Below are positions 17,649-26,458 of a stretch of DNA of 64,000 nt, one piece after another. Both the position numbers and the translations under genes were made by a program. Numbering within the stretch: the first letter of the stretch is position 1; every line of letters starts with the position of its first letter. The notes below the pieces were generated by a model that saw nothing but the letters and a program-made list of their open reading frames with translations, did not search any database and was not told where the DNA came from. Source of the stretch: Affinirhizobium lemnae (GTDB lineage: Bacteria; Pseudomonadota; Alphaproteobacteria; Rhizobiales; Rhizobiaceae); assembly GCF_022968395.1 (NCBI RefSeq), contig NZ_JALJQZ010000001.1:1-64000 (forward strand). Reading direction: 5' to 3'.

Positions 17649-17730
17649 GGTACTTCCTCATGCTCCTTGAGATGAGTGGGAACCTATTCGCTTTGTAGCG
17701 CAAATCAAGTCGAATTCAATCGATTTAGTT

Positions 17731-18987
17731 TTATTGGCCGACAACCGTCTGGACTGTGCCGCCCAGCGATTCCCCAAGCCTGCCGACTTGATCCCCATAA
17801 CTTCTCCGAGTGTTTGGATCGAAGATGGCGATCGGGGTGCTAACGGCAACACTGGCCGCGGTTCCTACAGTTTGCGCCGTTCCAATAGCTATGGCCCCCA
17901 GTCCTTCGCCGAGCCCGACCTGGGAATCGGTCACCGTCTGACCCGCGATGAGGCGGTTACCAAGCAGTTTGACCACTTCCGGACTTTCGGCAAATTTCCC
18001 GTGGTTGAGCCTGTCGCCGACCTGCAGCGCGGTCAGATCAAGAACGGTGATGCCGGCTTCCTCCAGCCTGGTGCGATAGGGCTCCTGACGAGGATCAATC
18101 TGGCCGAGGCGATCGACATTGCCTGAGATCCGCTTCGACAGGGCGAGGGCTCGGTCGTCCTGAGAGACGAACAGCGTAAACTTCGGTCGCTTTGGCCCGA
18201 TTTCATCCATCTGCCTGCCAAACACATCCACATCGAGGTCAGGGGAGGCGAGGATCACGTTCTGGATTTTTGAATTGACGCGCCCGTCTCGAATGGCCAT
18301 CTGCCGAAGCGCTTCCACGGTCAACCAGGAGCCCATCGAATGAGCCATGATCGTGACTTCTCCGACCTTGGGATCTTTCGAGACCCGGCGCAACATGGAT
18401 TCGAGTGCATCGCGAGAGAAGTTCGTGCTTTCCTTGTCGTAGTTATAGGCAAAAATACTGCCGCGTGATGGCCAGGTGAACAGAATGGGCGCGACATCTG
18501 CGCGGCTGTCATGCACGATCTGCGCAAAGCGATAAACTGCATCTTCGTACCGATTGTTAAAGCCGTGGACGAAGATCAGCACGCGACGGCTTTTGGGCAG
18601 ATGCTCGCGCACCCAGCCTTGTGCCTTTTCGGGGGTCATCTCATTGACGGAAAGTGTCGCAAAATCCTTCGATGGATCGGCGGGCAGGCGTGTCGGCCAT
18701 TGAACCTGACCTATGCTGCGCTTCGAATCCGGTGGAATGGAAATCTCGATTTCCGTCAATTGCGGTTCTCTTCCCCGCTCACCGGAAAACAAAACGCCAG
18801 GCGCTGGTGATGCCTTGCGGGTCGTTGCCACCAGGACATCCACTTTCGATGCGTTCGCGGAAGTTTCTTTCACCGGCACGAGAACGCCTTCAGGGCGGCC
18901 TGCGCAGGAACCCAGCAGAAGGCCGATGAACAGGGTGACGGCGAGCCGCTTCGAACTTGGAATTTGGACGATCACGATCCACACCAT
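17731..18987 (-). CDS. Alpha/beta hydrolase lipoprotein (DUF900 family)
   Basis: About 418 residues. N-terminal membrane/lipoprotein signal with lipobox LGSC (LLLGSCAGRP), then a DUF900-type hydrolase: oxyanion segment LIFVHGFNNRYEDA, TWPSRGSIFAYNYDKEST, nucleophile MAHSMGSW and a late His near residue 330. The C-terminal ~80 residues are low-complexity Gly/Ala/Thr-rich. It is probably a membrane-anchored esterase or lipase of unknown substrate. The start is uncertain (GTG at 18996 or ATG at 18987), neither with a clear Shine-Dalgarno; a fadD terminator hairpin sits just upstream. Confidence 0.8.
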   Translation of the reverse strand: MVWIVIVQIPSSKRLAVTLFIGLLLGSCAGRPEGVLVPVKETSANASKVDVLVATTRKASPAPGVLFSGERGREPQLTEIEISIPPDSKRSIGQVQWPTRLPADPSKDFATLSVNEMTPEKAQGWVREHLPKSRRVLIFVHGFNNRYEDAVYRFAQIVHDSRADVAPILFTWPSRGSIFAYNYDKESTNFSRDALESMLRRVSKDPKVGEVTIMAHSMGSWLTVEALRQMAIRDGRVNSKIQNVILASPDLDVDVFGRQMDEIGPKRPKFTLFVSQDDRALALSKRISGNVDRLGQIDPRQEPYRTRLEEAGITVLDLTALQVGDRLNHGKFAESPEVVKLLGNRLIAGQTVTDSQVGLGEGLGAIAIGTAQTVGTAASVAVSTPIAIFDPNTRRSYGDQVGRLGESLGGTVQTVVGQ

Positions 18988-18999
18988 CAGAAACACGAA

Positions 19000-19022
19000 A
19001 GGCCGCCCGTTATGAGCGGCCT
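19000..19022 (-). terminator. Terminator downstream of fadD
   Basis: AGGCCGC and GCGGCCT form a 7-bp GC-rich stem; on the minus strand it is followed by TTTCGTGTTT. It lies between the fadD stop (19094) and the hydrolase start. Confidence 0.6.
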
Positions 19023-19093
19023 CTTAAGGGTTTAACCAAGGGTTAAGTTTGCGTCCAGTTTACATCTGACGCAAGTGCACCTGGTGCGGCTCT

Positions 19094-20797
19094 TTACTTC
19101 GGGCGAAGTTCGCGCCGGAGAATCTTTCCAACCGGCGTCTTCGGCAATTCCGTACGAAACTCGATGAATTTGGGCCGCTTGTAGTTCGTGAGGCTACTTG
19201 CACAATGCGCCTTCAGGTCTGCTTCCGTCAGGCTCGGATCGCGCTTCACCACGAAGAGTTTCACCGCCTCGCCGGAGTTCTCGTCAGGCACGCCAACGGC
19301 TGCGCATTCAAGAACGCCCGGATGGCTGGCCGCAACCTCTTCGACCTCATTCGGATAGACATTGAAGCCGGACACAAGAATCATGTCCTTCTTGCGATCC
19401 ACGATCTTGGTGTAACCGCGTTCGTCCATATACCCCATGTCACCTGTCCGGAAGAACCCGTCAGGCGTCATCACCTTCTCCGTCTCGTCCAGACGGTTCC
19501 AGTAGCCAGCCATGACCTGCGGTCCGCGAATGCAGATTTCGCCAACCTCGCCAAAGACGAGGGGGTTACCATCCTCGTCACGGATGCTGACCTCGGTCGA
19601 AGGGACGGGCAAGCCGATGGTTCCGGTAAACTCGGGAATATCGATGCGGTTGACGGTCGCGACCGGGGACGTTTCGGAAAGGCCATAGCCTTCAGTGATC
19701 GGGCAGCCCGTCATCTTGTGCCAACGTTCCGCAACAGGGCGTTGAACGGCCATGCCGCCGCCGAAGACCATCAACAGGGATGAATGGTCCAGCTTCTGGA
19801 ATTCAGCATTGTTCAGCAGGGCGTTGAAGAGCGTGTTGAGACCCGGAAAGATATGGATCTTGTGCTTCTGAATATCCTTCACCAGGCTCGGCAGGTCGCG
19901 CGGGTTGGCAATGAGAACATTGTGCGCACCGATTGCGACACCCATCAGGGAATTTACCGTCAGTGCAAAGATGTGATAGAGCGGCAGCGCGCACAGGAAG
20001 GTCATCACGGCAGGTCTGTCACTGCGGATGAAAGCTGTTTCCAGCCAGTAGGCCATCTGGTCCTTGTTCGACAAGAGATTGCGATGCGTGAGCATGGCAC
20101 CCTTGGAGACGCCGGTCGTTCCCCCGGTATATTGCAGAAATGCAAGATCATCGAGGTTCGCGTCAGCGGGGGTCAGCGTGGCTTTCGCGCCGTCGCCAAG
20201 AACAGTCTTGAACGAAATGGCAGTCGGTATGCTCCATGCAGGGACAAGCTTCTTCACCTTGCGCACGACGAAGTTGACGATGTGCCCTTTCAGTCCCAGC
20301 ATGTCGCCCATCTTTGTGACGACAACATGCTTGACCGAGGTCTTTGATAGAACCTGCTGAACCGTATGCGCAAAGTTCTCCAGCACGAAGATCGCCTTCG
20401 CTCCGGCATCGTTCAACTGATGCTCCAGTTCGCGCGGCGTATAGAGCGGATTGACGTTCACGACCACGAACCCGGCACGAAGAATGCCGAAGACGACGAC
20501 CGGGTTTTGCAGAATGTTCGGCATCATCACAGCAACGCGGTCGCCTTTTGCGAGGCCGCGTGCCTGCAGCCAGGCGCCCACTTTCCGGCTTTCCTGTTCA
20601 AGTTCGCGAAACGTAAGCGCCTTGTCCATGCTGGAATAGGCCGTCCGGTCGGCAAAGCGTGCGCAGCTTTCGTCGAACAACTGTCCGATCGAGCGATGGG
20701 CCAGCGGCGGCAGTTCGGCAGGTACTGTTGGCGGGTAAGAGGCAAGCCAGATCTTCTTGGCCGCCGGGTGCAGGGCTGTTTGAGACATTTCGTTCAT
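19094..20797 (-). CDS. fadD: FadD, long-chain fatty-acid-CoA ligase
   Basis: 567 residues from the ATG at 20797, with GGAGGAG upstream. AMP-binding (ANL) family: the P-loop YTGGTTGVSKGAM, GYGLSETSP, GEICIRGPQVMAGYW, FRTGDMGYMDERGY, IVDRKKDMI, and the catalytic Lys segment PVGKILRREL at the C-terminus. It activates fatty acids to acyl-CoA for beta-oxidation or lipid synthesis. A palindrome resembling MerR-family LiuR/fatty-acid regulator sites lies in the upstream region. Confidence 0.92.
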   Translation of the reverse strand: MNEMSQTALHPAAKKIWLASYPPTVPAELPPLAHRSIGQLFDESCARFADRTAYSSMDKALTFRELEQESRKVGAWLQARGLAKGDRVAVMMPNILQNPVVVFGILRAGFVVVNVNPLYTPRELEHQLNDAGAKAIFVLENFAHTVQQVLSKTSVKHVVVTKMGDMLGLKGHIVNFVVRKVKKLVPAWSIPTAISFKTVLGDGAKATLTPADANLDDLAFLQYTGGTTGVSKGAMLTHRNLLSNKDQMAYWLETAFIRSDRPAVMTFLCALPLYHIFALTVNSLMGVAIGAHNVLIANPRDLPSLVKDIQKHKIHIFPGLNTLFNALLNNAEFQKLDHSSLLMVFGGGMAVQRPVAERWHKMTGCPITEGYGLSETSPVATVNRIDIPEFTGTIGLPVPSTEVSIRDEDGNPLVFGEVGEICIRGPQVMAGYWNRLDETEKVMTPDGFFRTGDMGYMDERGYTKIVDRKKDMILVSGFNVYPNEVEEVAASHPGVLECAAVGVPDENSGEAVKLFVVKRDPSLTEADLKAHCASSLTNYKRPKFIEFRTELPKTPVGKILRRELRPK

Positions 20798-20911
20798 TGG
20801 CGGCGTTCTCCTCCTCAAGCCGAGAGACGGGCGAGCCTCCACTCCCATCCTGCCTCTCCGATACTGTTGTATACGGATCTTACACCCGATTTATTCCAAC
20901 GCTAAATAACT

Positions 20912-20927
20912 TTGACGTAAGCGTCAA
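20912..20927. promoter_or_regulatory. Palindromic operator between fadD and the PRC-barrel gene
   Basis: TTGACGTAAGCGTCAA: perfect 6-bp arms around TAAG, 115 bp upstream of fadD. It resembles sites reported for proteobacterial LiuR-type MerR regulators of fatty-acid/branched-chain amino acid breakdown (TTGACGTT-type palindromes). The link is from memory of that motif. Confidence 0.5.
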
Positions 20928-20959
20928 TTATTCAACGACAGTCTTGAACGGATTTTTGC

Positions 20960-20984
20960 GGAACCTGTCTCTTCGTGAAGGGTT
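20960..20984 (+). promoter_or_regulatory. EcfG-like promoter for the PRC-barrel gene
   Basis: GGAAC (20960-20964), 16 bases, then GGTT (20981-20984), one mismatch from the GGAAC-N16-CGTT consensus. About 35 bp upstream of the start at 21019. Confidence 0.45.
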
Positions 20985-21018
20985 AGATCATCAGAACTTC
21001 AGCAAGAGGAGGTGCACA

Positions 21019-21411
21019 ATGTTGCATCAGGAAACGACCCGCGGACAGGATCCATATGCGAAGGACACACGTGCTCTCATCGCCAGCGACAAGGTGGAGG
21101 GCACGAGCGTTTACGGGGCCGACGGCAAGAAGATCGGTTCCATACAACGCATTATGCTGGAAAAGCGCGGCGGACGCGTTGCCTATGCCGTACTAAGCTT
21201 TGGCGGTTTCCTCGGCATCGGCGATGACTACTATCCGCTGCCTTGGGAGAAGCTTCGCTATGACGAGCAGCTAGATGGTTACCGCATTGACCTAACGAAG
21301 GACCAAATCACGGGCGCACCCCGATACAGCGATCTGAATGATGATACCTGGTATCGTGAAAAAGATCGGACGATCTACGATTACTATGGCGTCCCGCCAT
21401 ACTGGATGTAA
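21019..21411 (+). CDS. PRC-barrel domain stress protein
   Basis: 130 residues from the ATG at 21019 with AGAGGAGG upstream; the open frame extends further upstream but overlaps antisense fadD. The PRC-barrel core is KVEGTSVYGADGKKIGSIQRIM...VAYAVLSFGGFLGIGDDYYPLPW. Such short cytosolic PRC-barrel proteins are common, stress-induced and of unknown function in rhizobia. The EcfG-like promoter and a perfect terminator make it a single-gene unit. Confidence 0.85.
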   Translation: MLHQETTRGQDPYAKDTRALIASDKVEGTSVYGADGKKIGSIQRIMLEKRGGRVAYAVLSFGGFLGIGDDYYPLPWEKLRYDEQLDGYRIDLTKDQITGAPRYSDLNDDTWYREKDRTIYDYYGVPPYWM

Positions 21412-21419
21412 CCATCCCG

Positions 21420-21443
21420 ATCAGGACCCGAAAGGGTCCTGAT
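21420..21443 (+). terminator. Rho-independent terminator of the PRC-barrel gene
   Basis: Perfect 10-bp stem ATCAGGACCC/GGGTCCTGAT with a GAAA loop, followed by TTTGT. The opposite strand may also serve the convergent cNMP-binding gene. Confidence 0.8.
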
Positions 21444-21448
21444 TTGTA

Positions 21449-21913
21449 TCAGGTTGTCGCGCGCTGTTCCCGGGCGCGCGCAGCAGTCAATTCGGAGGTC
21501 GTGTGGTTCAGGCGGTCTGCAAGGACGCGCATGATCTCAACTGCCATATCCGGAAAATCATTCATCAGCCCTAGAAAATTTTCCTTGCTGATCTTCAGGA
21601 CCTCAAGGCGTGAGGTTGCCCGGACGGTCGCGGTGCGCGAAACATCGCACAGGATGGCGATCTCGCCCACGATCGAGTTTTGCTCGACATCAGCAACTTT
21701 TACTTCATCGCCATTCGAATTGACCAGAACGTCCGCCGTGCCCGAAAGCACCACATAGGCGGCATCGCCGGGATCGCCCTGACGGAACAGATTTTGCCCC
21801 TCCCGACAATTCAGACGTTCGGAAGCAAAAGCCAGCAGCTTCAGTTTCGCCGGAGCGATCTTCGAAAACAGCGGCACGCGCCGCAGCATTTCGACTTCAT
21901 CTTTCAGCAGCAT
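21449..21913 (-). CDS. Single-domain cyclic-nucleotide-binding protein
   Basis: About 154 residues consisting of one cNMP-binding fold with no helix-turn-helix, so it is not a Crp-type DNA-binding regulator. The phosphate-binding cassette VGEIAILCDVSRTATVRA retains the Glu and Arg that hold the cyclic phosphate and ribose, so ligand binding is plausible. The C-terminal helix (MRVLADRLNHTTSEL) could mediate contact with a partner. It is the last gene of the six-gene module, ~35 bp after the degenerate ABC protein, which suggests it is that protein's regulatory subunit. Start is GTG 21919 or ATG 21913. Confidence 0.8.
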   Translation of the reverse strand: MLLKDEVEMLRRVPLFSKIAPAKLKLLAFASERLNCREGQNLFRQGDPGDAAYVVLSGTADVLVNSNGDEVKVADVEQNSIVGEIAILCDVSRTATVRATSRLEVLKISKENFLGLMNDFPDMAVEIMRVLADRLNHTTSELTAARAREQRATT

Positions 21914-21949
21914 CCGCACACCTACCCCTGTTCCTCCAGCAATACGATA

Positions 21950-24670
21950 TTATGAGACCAATTGCTTGAACATACCGTTTTTATCGAAAACTTCATCATA
22001 GGCGCCGTTTTCGACAAGGTTCCCGCCCTCGAAAACCAGAATACGATCGAAAAGTTGCGCAACATCGGCGGTAGGCAGAACCCAGATGATTGCTGGTCGA
22101 TAGCCATCCCTGTGCAGGTCACGCATGATGTTGTTTACGATCTGGTCCTGCGCCCTCTGGTCCAGTGCTGGGAGTGGCCGGTTGAAGATGAAGTAGTCTG
22201 ATCGCTTCAGCAGTACCCGGGCGAGATTGAGCTTCTGCCGCTGCACATTCGTCAGACGCCGACCTTGCGTACCCACATCGAAATCCAGCCCGATCGACAG
22301 GACGTTATGTTCCAGATCCATCTCGGCAAAAATATCGCGAGCGATGCGCTTGATGCGGTCCGAAGCATCCGCTTCACTATAGGCGATCCGGCCGAAAAGC
22401 ACATTGTCGATGAGAGAGGCTGATTCCGAAAACTTGGCTGGATCGTGCCGCTCTATCATTGTCGCCAGGTCTTCCGGCAAATCGGCATAGAATCTTTGGC
22501 GCGCCTGGACGATCTTCTCACGCAACTCGGGTGTAAGGAGGCCGAAGCGGTGCCGGGGCTCGATATAGGCAAAGCTCAGGCGGATGATGTTAATACGGTC
22601 TTCGGAAGATGCCTCTTCAGCCGTCGTTCCTTTGAGCGATTGCAGAAGCTCCTCATAGGCCGGAATGTCTTCGGCGGACATGAAGGTAAGCTGCTGGAAG
22701 AACGGATTGTCTGGAGGCAAATCGCGGAAAAGTTCGACGGCAGTCTCGGCAATCTCGAGACCCATGGCGTAGAGATCGTTGCTCAGCCCCGTTTCCCGCA
22801 TGATTTGCTTGAAATAGGGATGTGCGGCGAGTGTGGCGGGCGTCAGCATCGACTGCCTCATGGTTCCAAACAGAAGATTTTCGCCAACGGTTGCCTGATC
22901 GTTGTAGTTGTCCGGCTGGAATGGCACCACAGTGCCTGCGAGATCTTCCTCTGCAAGACGTCTTTGCAACGCTGCGCGAACCTCGACAATTACCTCGCTC
23001 ATGGCCGGATGAGCGGCAAGATCGACCTTGGACCGCAGTGCCAGATCGAAGATATCCTGTGAAATCATCACCGCATCCAGCACGGGACGAATGACCTTGA
23101 GGAGGTCGTCAGGGCCTGTGGCGCCAGCCGCGTCATAATCGATCCAGTCGCTGTTGAGGTCGAACGATGGATTTCCCGATCGCTGCGCTTCCAAAAGGTT
23201 CCGCTTGAATTGCCTCGCCTCGCTTCCCTTGTAGGTCGTTTCCGTCAGGGGCGCATGCTTCAGGCCGTAGAACAGATTGTCACGCAAGGTGCCCTGAAAG
23301 AAATGCGCGTCAGAAGAGGCAAAGCTGATACGGCGACCGGTTACCGATTCCGGCATTTCCAGTATATCCTGCCCGCCAATCGTGATCTTGCCGCTATCGG
23401 GCCACACGACGCGACCGAATGCTTCGGCTACGGCCTCGCCGCCTGCGCCGTTTTGCCCAAGGATCGCGATTGTCTCGTTCGGCTGGATCTCAATCGATAC
23501 CCGGTTTAGAATGGGGGCTCCGCTGTCATCGGTCACAAGAAGATTGGATGCGACCAGCGGAGCAGCCAGCCTCTCGACAGGCTCCCGCATCACCGTCTGC
23601 ACCTCGGCGGGGACGAGATGTTCGATGTCGAACTGCTCGACCACCTGAGCATATTTTACCTGAACATCCTGGCGTGCCTGATCCCAGTCGATCAATTCCT
23701 TCAAGGGCCCCGGAAGATCCTTGTAGGCCGCGATGACCGCTACCAGCTGCCCTACATCCAGACGACCCTGCAGGACCAGATAGCCACCGATGACGTAGAA
23801 CAGGAAAGGCGTGACCTGCGCCAGAAAGTTATTGATGAACTTGACGAGGAACTTCCACTGATAAAGGTCGTATCGAATGGTGAAGATGAGGCCCAGCCTC
23901 TGAGCAATGTCTGCACGTTCCAGGTTAGAGGTATCATGCGCGTGGATGGAGTGAATTCCGTCAACGATCTCGCTCACACGTCCGGATAGTTGTCGCGCCG
24001 TCAACTGGCGCTGACGTCCCAGTTCGAGCAGGCGCCGCCTCATACGGGGAATGATGACGGCCTGAACGCAAACGATGCTCGCCGCAATCATGCCCAGCCA
24101 GAAATTCTGAAGAATAATGAAGGTGAGCGCGGTGATGGCCTGACCGCCCAGAAGCGCCGGCTGAACGAAGGCATCTCCTGTGAAACCGCCAAGAGGCTCG
24201 ACCTCGTCCTTGATCATTGTGGCGATCTCGGCGGATTTTATCTTCTTGAACTGGTTTGGCGGGAAGCGCAGGACACGGTCTATCAGGTCGAAGCGGATAC
24301 GCCTCAGCATCCGTTCGCCAAGTCGTCCCTTATAGGTATTGATGTAGAATTTGAAGAGACCGTTTAGGACGACAAGGCCCAGGAACACGAAGCTGAGCGC
24401 CAGCAAAGTCTGCAGTCGATCAAGCTCGAAACCGCTGAACAGATGGACTTCACCGATCAGCGGAAGCGTCGGAGACAGTTCCATGAACGTACGGGTGGCA
24501 TCGACATCCTCGAAACCCTGGCCCTGGATCGGTCCGTTGACGATCTGCTTTGGCAGGTCGAAAGACAGGAAGTAAGGGATCATCGACAGGGCAACGATCG
24601 CGAGAATCCACAATTGCTGCCGGGAGGTGTTGCGCCAGATGTACCGCGCCAGTCCCTTTTCCATCCTCAT
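21950..24670 (-). CDS. ABC exporter-like protein with degenerate nucleotide-binding domain
   Basis: 906 residues. Residues ~1-345 form an exporter-type membrane domain with about five to six helices. The C-terminal NBD-like region has lost each catalytic motif: Walker A reads GQNGAGGEA (405-413, Lys replaced by Gly), the LSGGQ signature reads LTNVQ (806-810), Walker B/Glu reads FIFNRPLPALD (Asp and Glu replaced by Asn and Arg), and the switch His reads IIWVLPT. The NBD is also enlarged by ~330 residues, and its GTLRDNLFYG motif recurs as ATVGENLLFG (593) and ASLIDNVLFG (750). It is probably not a functional ATPase. Neighbouring cyclases and cNMP-binding protein suggest a cyclic-nucleotide-gated role (inference). 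Confidence 0.82.
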   Translation of the reverse strand: MRMEKGLARYIWRNTSRQQLWILAIVALSMIPYFLSFDLPKQIVNGPIQGQGFEDVDATRTFMELSPTLPLIGEVHLFSGFELDRLQTLLALSFVFLGLVVLNGLFKFYINTYKGRLGERMLRRIRFDLIDRVLRFPPNQFKKIKSAEIATMIKDEVEPLGGFTGDAFVQPALLGGQAITALTFIILQNFWLGMIAASIVCVQAVIIPRMRRRLLELGRQRQLTARQLSGRVSEIVDGIHSIHAHDTSNLERADIAQRLGLIFTIRYDLYQWKFLVKFINNFLAQVTPFLFYVIGGYLVLQGRLDVGQLVAVIAAYKDLPGPLKELIDWDQARQDVQVKYAQVVEQFDIEHLVPAEVQTVMREPVERLAAPLVASNLLVTDDSGAPILNRVSIEIQPNETIAILGQNGAGGEAVAEAFGRVVWPDSGKITIGGQDILEMPESVTGRRISFASSDAHFFQGTLRDNLFYGLKHAPLTETTYKGSEARQFKRNLLEAQRSGNPSFDLNSDWIDYDAAGATGPDDLLKVIRPVLDAVMISQDIFDLALRSKVDLAAHPAMSEVIVEVRAALQRRLAEEDLAGTVVPFQPDNYNDQATVGENLLFGTMRQSMLTPATLAAHPYFKQIMRETGLSNDLYAMGLEIAETAVELFRDLPPDNPFFQQLTFMSAEDIPAYEELLQSLKGTTAEEASSEDRINIIRLSFAYIEPRHRFGLLTPELREKIVQARQRFYADLPEDLATMIERHDPAKFSESASLIDNVLFGRIAYSEADASDRIKRIARDIFAEMDLEHNVLSIGLDFDVGTQGRRLTNVQRQKLNLARVLLKRSDYFIFNRPLPALDQRAQDQIVNNIMRDLHRDGYRPAIIWVLPTADVAQLFDRILVFEGGNLVENGAYDEVFDKNGMFKQLVS

Positions 24671-24809
24671 CGACAGGTGACCTGCTTCATCGTCGCTCCA
24701 TCACATCGGCCTTGCGCGGATATAAGCCAGCCGTCTGGAGAAACTAGCAGTTTTGTGGCGCCTTCCAAGGGCAGACCATCAAGCAGATGTTCAAAACGTG
24801 ACTGCAGGC

Positions 24810-26156
24810 CTATTGCAGAAACTTGTCGAGGAGGCGCGGGGCTCGCTTGTCCGGCTTCCCCGCCGCCGCGTCGCGGTGCAGCAGGATAAGCCGTTCGGCT
24901 TCGGAAAGTGCCTGGTGCCGAAGATCGGCGACCACATCATCCCGTCTCAAGGCCTCTGTTGCAGGCGCTGGCTTCATGATCGTCACTTTCTGGCGCACGC
25001 CGCGCAGCTTGCGGTCCCCGAGGTTGATCCACTCACTCTCGCAATAGTCCGCAAAGGCTTCGCTGGCGATCACGTCGCACTCATGCTTCTTCGTCAGCTC
25101 CTGAAGGCGGACGACTTCATTGACGGCGGAGCCGAAGGCGGAGAAAGTCAGGCGATCGCGAAGACCCACATTGCCAAACATGACATTGCCGATGTGCAGC
25201 CCAAGACCGAACGAAATCGGGTGGAGGCCTGTCTTTCGACGCCCGGCATTGAGATCCTCCATCCGGATCTGCGCCTGTCGGACCGCCGACATTGCGGCTT
25301 GTGCTGCCTCGCGGGAAGGCTCGCGATGTCTGTCACAGGGATAAACAGCAAGAAAACCATCCCCCAGGAAGCTCAGGATCTGGCCGCCATTGCGATTGAA
25401 GGGAGCAGCCAGAGCGTCGAAGAATGCGTTCAGCGTGTCGATGTAATCCTGACGGCTTTCCTTGTCTGCCAAAGACGTCGATTCCCGCATATCGCCCATC
25501 ACAAGTGCGGCCCGGATCGTTTCACCGTCGCCGCGACGAACCTGCCCTTTCAGAACCCGCTGTCCGGCATCCATGCCCAGATAGGTGGTCAACATGTTGC
25601 TGGCGAGCTTATCCAGCACCGCCATCTTCGCTGCGACAGCCAGATAGTTTTGTAGACGCATGAGGGCGCCGACCATTTCCTCGGTGAAACCGCCAGGTGC
25701 GTCCGTCGACCAGGAGCCCATCATTCCTTGCACGGAATCATCGCCGAAGGGCTGCATGAAAGCGATATAGTCCGTTACGTTTTCACGCCGCAGATCCTCG
25801 AAGACTGGGAATTCCACCGGTCCATCGGCCGGGATCTTGCGGCGCAGATAATCCAGTCCATTGCTCAGGAGCTGGAAGTACGGGCTTTTCAGGAAAACGT
25901 CGTTGTTGCCGTTGTCGTGGCGGTATCCCTCGATTTCCAGTCCGCTTTGCTGCCGCCAAGTGAAGCCAAGGGCATCGTAAAGTGGATGCAGCATCGCAAA
26001 GGAAAGATGCACCCGAATGACGGGTAGCCCCGCTGCGGCGATGCGCTCGCAGAAGCCGCGGACGATCTGCTCGAGTGAGGCCCCGGAAAGAGCCGTTCGG
26101 GTCAACCAGTCGGCAACCTTGTCCATAAAGATCGAGGAAACATGAGCTGTCGTCAT
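24810..26156 (-). CDS. Class III adenylate/guanylate cyclase, soluble
   Basis: 448 residues from the ATG at 26156; longer forms would run into the upstream repeat. The N-terminal ~190 residues are a sensor-like region (possibly GAF-type) of unknown ligand. The C-terminal cyclase domain has metal-binding Asp222 (VMGDMREST) and Asp266 (SFLGDGFLAVYP), and FGSAVNEVVRLQ holding the transition-state Asn and Arg. This predicts an active cyclase making cAMP or cGMP. It lies between DUF3095 and the degenerate ABC gene on the same strand. Confidence 0.85.
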   Translation of the reverse strand: MTTAHVSSIFMDKVADWLTRTALSGASLEQIVRGFCERIAAAGLPVIRVHLSFAMLHPLYDALGFTWRQQSGLEIEGYRHDNGNNDVFLKSPYFQLLSNGLDYLRRKIPADGPVEFPVFEDLRRENVTDYIAFMQPFGDDSVQGMMGSWSTDAPGGFTEEMVGALMRLQNYLAVAAKMAVLDKLASNMLTTYLGMDAGQRVLKGQVRRGDGETIRAALVMGDMRESTSLADKESRQDYIDTLNAFFDALAAPFNRNGGQILSFLGDGFLAVYPCDRHREPSREAAQAAMSAVRQAQIRMEDLNAGRRKTGLHPISFGLGLHIGNVMFGNVGLRDRLTFSAFGSAVNEVVRLQELTKKHECDVIASEAFADYCESEWINLGDRKLRGVRQKVTIMKPAPATEALRRDDVVADLRHQALSEAERLILLHRDAAAGKPDKRAPRLLDKFLQ

Positions 26157-26243
26157 AGCAATGCCTTGAGATGATCCGTGCCTGCGTTTGAGGCACTGTC
26201 GTGCAGGTCTTGCGAGCCCGGCGATCCGGAATCGCATAATCTC

Positions 26244-26294
26244 GAGCATATCGCTCAAAAGCGTGCCGCTTGCAAAGCAACGCATAAAGCATTG
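26244..26294 (+). repeat. Degenerate rhizobial palindromic repeat, copy 3
   Basis: GAGCATATCGCTCAAAAGCGTGCCGCTTGCAAAGCAACGCATAAA is a diverged form of the units at 1899 and 55636. It lies in the 302-bp gap (26157-26458) between the soluble cyclase and DUF3095 genes. I see nothing else convincing in that gap apart from AT-rich sequence near 26335-26360 that could hold a promoter. Confidence 0.55.
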
Positions 26295-26458
26295 AAACGA
26301 ACTACAGCCTCGCGACACGCTTCGGGGTTAGCTCGATATCAGTATAATCGAATACGTTCATCAGATCGGTATGGACCATTTTTCAAACAAGCCCATCTTG
26401 AAGGTTTTACGAAGTCCGGTTCATTTTCCGTCGGTCGAGCGAAAAATGTGATCGAACT

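Noticed and set aside
16897-17670. 257-codon open frame on the plus strand within pgi
   Set aside because: Antisense to the highly conserved pgi; composition is Ser/Ala/Arg-rich with no recognisable motif.
20659-21018. N-terminal extension of the PRC-barrel protein
   Set aside because: It runs antisense through the fadD start and promoter region; the ATG at 21019 has a strong AGAGGAGG.
21950-24670. Frameshifted ABC transporter pseudogene
   Set aside because: The frame is intact over 906 codons, and the replaced motifs stay in register with NBD landmarks, so substitution rather than frameshift explains the loss.
26157-26318. N-terminal extension of the soluble cyclase
   Set aside because: It overlaps the palindromic repeat at 26244-26294 and is Cys/Arg-rich junk-like sequence; the ATG at 26156 begins a plausible protein.
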